Shown here: positions 61,020 through 64,000 of the stretch, piece by piece
Numbering within the stretch: the stretch's first letter is position 1
Layout of the letters: each line of letters begins with the position of its first letter
Program-made: the position numbers and the translations under genes
Origin: Rhodocyclaceae bacterium
GTDB lineage: Bacteria; Pseudomonadota; Gammaproteobacteria; Burkholderiales; Rhodocyclaceae
Assembly: GCA_020445745.1 (NCBI GenBank)
Contig: JAGRGB010000216.1
Location: forward strand, 1 to 64,000
Direction of reading: 5' to 3'
DNA: 64,000 nucleotides
Notes under the pieces: model-generated
Told to the model about the DNA's origin: nothing
Databases searched by the model: none
The model's input: only the letters and a program-made list of their open reading frames with translations

Positions 61020-63926
61020 TCACGTTGCATAGTCGTCGACCGGCACGCACGCACAGAACAGGTTGCGGTCGCCGTGCACGTCGTCGATCCGGGCCACTGC
61101 CGGCCAGAACTTGTTGGCGCCGACCCACGGCAGCGGGAACACCGCCTGCTCGCGCGAGTAAGGGTGATGCCAGTCGCCGACCAGGGCGTCGTGGGTGTGC
61201 GGGGCATTGCGCAGCGGATTGTCGTCGCGCGGCCAGGCACCGGACTCGACCTGGCGGATCTCTTCGCGGATCGCGGTCATCGCCTCGACGAAACGGTCGA
61301 GTTCGTCCTTCGACTCGCTCTCGGTGGGTTCGATCATCATCGTGCCCGGCACCGGAAAGGACATCGTCGGCGCGTGGAAGCCATAGTCCATCAGGCGCTT
61401 GGCGATATCCACCTCGGTAATCCCGGCGGCGGCCTTGATCGGCCGGATGTCGATGATGCATTCGTGCGCGACCCGGCCCTGGCGGCCGGTGTAGAGCACC
61501 GGATAGTGCTGTCCCAGCCGGCTTGCCAGGTAATTTGCATTGAGGATCGCGACCTCGGTCGCGCGCCGCAGGCCGCGGCCGCCCATCATCGTGATGTACA
61601 TCCACGAGATCGGCAGGATGCTCGCGGAACCGAACGCGGCGGCGGAAACGGCACCCTGGCCCGCATTCGGCCGCTGGGCGTCGCCCCCGGCGCAGACCAC
61701 GTGATCGGGCATGAACGGTGCCAGGTGGGCCTTCAGGCCGATCGGCCCCATGCCCGGTCCGCCACCACCGTGGGGAATGCAGAAGGTCTTGTGCAGATTC
61801 ATGTGGGAGACGTCGGCTCCGATCTCCGCGGGCGAGGTCAGGCCGACCTGGGCATTGAGGTTGGCGCCGTCCATATAGACCTGACCGCCATTGCGGTGCA
61901 CCACGTCGCAGATCTCGCGGATCTCCTCCTCGAACACGCCGTGGGTCGACGGATAGGTGATCATCAGGCAGGCCAGTTCATCGCCATGGGCCTTGGCGCG
62001 GGCTTCGAGGTCGGCCAGTTCGACGTTGCCGTTCTCGTCGCAATCCACCACCACCACCCGCATGCCGCACATCTGCGCGGTGGCCGGATTGGTACCGTGG
62101 GCCGAGCGCGGAATCAGGCAGACATTGCGCTGGCCCTGTCCGCGGCTGTCGTGATAGCGGCGAATCGCGACCAGGCCAGCGTACTCGCCCTGGGCCCCCG
62201 AGTTCGGCTGCATCGAAATCGCGTCGAATCCGGTGATCTCCCGCAGATAGCCGGCCAGGCCGTCGATCATCTCGATGTAGCCCTGGGCCTGGCCGAGTGG
62301 CGCGAACGGATGCATGCGGGCAAATCCGGGCCAGCTCACCGGCATCATCTCGCTGGCCGCGTTGAGCTTCATCGTGCACGAGCCGAGCGAGATCATCGAA
62401 TGGTCCAGGGCCAGATCCTTGTTCTGCAGGCGCTTCAGGTAGCGCAGCATCTCGTGCTCGGTGTGGTGGCGGTTGAACACCGGATGGCCGAGGATCGGCG
62501 ATGCCCGCAGCAGTGCCGCCGGGATTGCCGTGGCGGCCGGCGGCCCGGCAGCGACGAGCCGGCCGTCGAGGCTGTCGACGTCCGAATTCGCGCCGAACAG
62601 CGAGAGCAGGGTGGCGACGTCCTCGCGGCCGGTGGTCTCGTCGCACGACAGGCCGAGCCGATCGTCGGCGACCCGGCGAAGATTGAATCCGGCGGCCGCC
62701 GCCATCGCCAGCAAGGCGTCGGTGCGACTGCCGGTGACGACATGAACCGTGTCGAAGAAGGCCTCGTGCACCAGCGCGAAGCCGGCCTCGCGGGCGCCCT
62801 CGGCGACGAGCCGGGCCATCCGGTGGATCCGCGCGGCGATCGTCGCCAGGCCCCGCGGGCCATGCCAGACGGCATACATGCCGGCGATGTTGGCGAGCAG
62901 GACCTGCGACGTGCAGATATTGGAATTGGCCTTTTCACGACGAATGTGCTGCTCGCGCGTCTGCAGCGCCATGCGCAACGCAACCCGGCCGGCGGCATCC
63001 TTCGACACCCCGATGATCCGCCCCGGCATAGCCCTGACATTGCCCTGGCGGGTCGCGAAGAATGCCGCGTGCGGGCCGCCGTAGCCCATCGGCACACCGA
63101 AGCGCTGCGCCGAGCCGAGGCAGATGTCGGCCCCCAGCTCGCCCGGCGGCCGCAACAGCAGCAGCGCCATCAGGTCACTGGCGACCGCGCAGACCGCACC
63201 CTGGGCCTTTAGCGCCGCCACCACCGATGACGGGTCCCGCACCCGCCCCTGTTGGTCGGGATACTGCAGCAGCGCGCCGAACACCGGCTGCCCGGCGGCA
63301 CTGGCGGCGTCGCCGACGATCAGCTCGAAGCCGAAATAATGGGCGCGGGTACGGAGCACGTCGATGGTCTGCGGAAACGCGTCGGCATCGACGAAGAACG
63401 CGTTCGACGGGCTCTTCGATATCCGTCTCGCCATCGCCATCGCCTCGGCGGCGGCGGTCGCCTCGTCGAGCAGCGAAGCGTTCGCCAGATCCAGTCCGGT
63501 CAGGTCGATCACCATCTGCTGGAAGTTCAGCAAGGCTTCCAGGCGACCCTGTGCGACTTCGGCCTGATAGGGCGTATACGCGGTATACCAGCCGGGATTC
63601 TCGAACACGTTGCGCAGGATCACCGGTGGCGTCACGGTGTCGTAGTAGCCCATCCCGATCATGCTGCGCGCGGGCTGGTTGCGTGCCGCGCTGGCCTGCA
63701 GCATGGCCAGCGCGCGATGCTCGGGACACGGTCCGGGCAGGGCGAGCGGTTCCTTCAGGCGAATGCCCTGCGGTACCGTCTGGGCGATCAGCTGGTCGAT
63801 GTGCTCGACGCCGAGGGTTGCCAGCATCGCGGCCTGCTCCCCCGCGTCGGGGCCGATATGGCGGTCGATGAACTCTCCGTTGTGCTCGAGTTCCTCGAGG
63901 CTCGCGGTCAGCGTGGACTGGGGCAT
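61020..63926 (-). CDS. gcvP: Glycine dehydrogenase (decarboxylating), P protein
   Basis: A 968-residue full-length P protein. The PLP lysine is K713 in [16 protein letters not shown]. The N-terminal [20 protein letters not shown] and the middle [17 protein letters not shown] are characteristic of the single-chain type. It decarboxylates glycine and passes the aminomethyl group to lipoyl GcvH. The stop of an upstream gene on the same strand lies about 40 bp away, consistent with gcvTHP. A GcvR-like protein occurs in this window. Confidence 0.97.
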   Translation of the reverse strand: MPQSTLTASLEELEHNGEFIDRHIGPDAGEQAAMLATLGVEHIDQLIAQTVPQGIRLKEPLALPGPCPEHRALAMLQASAARNQPARSMIGMGYYDTVTPPVILRNVFENPGWYTAYTPYQAEVAQGRLEALLNFQQMVIDLTGLDLANASLLDEATAAAEAMAMARRISKSPSNAFFVDADAFPQTIDVLRTRAHYFGFELIVGDAASAAGQPVFGALLQYPDQQGRVRDPSSVVAALKAQGAVCAVASDLMALLLLRPPGELGADICLGSAQRFGVPMGYGGPHAAFFATRQGNVRAMPGRIIGVSKDAAGRVALRMALQTREQHIRREKANSNICTSQVLLANIAGMYAVWHGPRGLATIAARIHRMARLVAEGAREAGFALVHEAFFDTVHVVTGSRTDALLAMAAAAGFNLRRVADDRLGLSCDETTGREDVATLLSLFGANSDVDSLDGRLVAAGPPAATAIPAALLRASPILGHPVFNRHHTEHEMLRYLKRLQNKDLALDHSMISLGSCTMKLNAASEMMPVSWPGFARMHPFAPLGQAQGYIEMIDGLAGYLREITGFDAISMQPNSGAQGEYAGLVAIRRYHDSRGQGQRNVCLIPRSAHGTNPATAQMCGMRVVVVDCDENGNVELADLEARAKAHGDELACLMITYPSTHGVFEEEIREICDVVHRNGGQVYMDGANLNAQVGLTSPAEIGADVSHMNLHKTFCIPHGGGGPGMGPIGLKAHLAPFMPDHVVCAGGDAQRPNAGQGAVSAAAFGSASILPISWMYITMMGGRGLRRATEVAILNANYLASRLGQHYPVLYTGRQGRVAHECIIDIRPIKAAAGITEVDIAKRLMDYGFHAPTMSFPVPGTMMIEPTESESKDELDRFVEAMTAIREEIRQVESGAWPRDDNPLRNAPHTHDALVGDWHHPYSREQAVFPLPWVGANKFWPAVARIDDVHGDRNLFCACVPVDDYAT

Positions 63927-63966
63927 GGGGTTCGGACTCGCGACGATGGATGCGGGCTGAGGTGGC

Positions 63967-64000
63967 TCAGGCCTCGGCGATCTCGGCTTCGTAGCCAGCG
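63967..64000 (-). CDS. 3' end of a gene upstream of gcvP, probably gcvH (runs off right edge)
   Basis: Eleven codons read to a TGA at 63967-63969, giving a C terminus ...[10 protein letters not shown]. It is in the same direction as gcvP and 40 bp before its start. GcvH is the usual gene here and ends in similar acidic helices, but the fragment is too short for a firm call. Confidence 0.4.
   Translation of the reverse strand, partial: AGYEAEIAEA

Noticed and set aside
60672..63212. Long plus-strand frame antisense to gcvP
   Set aside because: gcvP is clear on the other strand; no family marks in the antisense frame.

Overview
The window is a GC-rich (by eye about two-thirds G+C), densely coded bacterial chromosome segment. 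Gene content (slyX, ettA, gcvP/gcvR, lolA-like, yaeQ, glrK-qseG-glrR, a finR-fpr pair, DODA/DoxX, leuCD) fits a beta- or gammaproteobacterium with respiratory metabolism. The sequence alone does not settle the order; a Rhodocyclales-like or Xanthomonadales-like host are both plausible. I see no rRNA, tRNA, CRISPR array, transposase, integrase or phage gene. Long open frames antisense to real genes are common and are artefacts of high GC3.

Layout. 1-1.2 kb: the 3' end of an unknown gene and a DUF2127 membrane protein. 1.3-9.3 kb (minus): LysR regulator, NMT1/SsuA-type ABC importer (binding protein, ATPase, permease), CaiB-type CoA-transferase, HMG-CoA-lyase-family lyase and LeuC/LeuD without LeuA or LeuB. 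This reads as an uptake-and-degradation operon for a branched C5/C6 dicarboxylic acid. 9.6-11.5 kb: glutaminase and nitroreductase. 11.5-16 kb (plus): monoheme cytochrome c, a PNPOx-fold protein, a PNPOx-GAF-C-terminal-domain fusion, and E1 alpha/beta of a 2-oxoacid or acetoin dehydrogenase without E2/E3. 16-20.4 kb: RND pump and adaptor. 20.5-26 kb: DUF3014 protein, MFS carrier with divergent LysR, DODA/DoxX with divergent LysR.

26-31 kb: an envelope module of a LysM/TPR lipoprotein facing a tightly overlapped operon of transmembrane Ser/Thr kinase, LysM-polysaccharide deacetylase lipoprotein and TPR lipoprotein. 31-41.8 kb: phospholipase D/cardiolipin synthase, PPK2, enoyl-CoA hydratase, GcvR-like ACT protein, pyrophosphohydrolase, YaeQ, an orphan Cys-rich lipoyl-domain protein, cold-shock protein, EF-hand protein, YlqF/RbgA GTPase, a NrfJ-like protein, a LolA-like protein, SlyX and two unknowns. 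42.2-45.7 kb: a secreted nine-heme cytochrome c with a polyglycine linker, then an HDOD protein and a hemerythrin.

45.7-52.7 kb: EttA, bactofilin, the GlrK-QseG-GlrR two-component operon and a BON protein. 53-64 kb: secreted PHB-depolymerase-like esterase, DnaJ paralogue, Hsp15-like S4 protein, Fpr with divergent FinR-like LysR, a large PAS-GGDEF-EAL protein, gcvP and the 3' tip of probably gcvH. The most interesting parts are the LeuCD/CoA-transferase/lyase operon, the kinase/deacetylase/TPR module, the PNPOx-GAF fusion with orphan E1, the nine-heme cytochrome and the orphan lipoyl protein.
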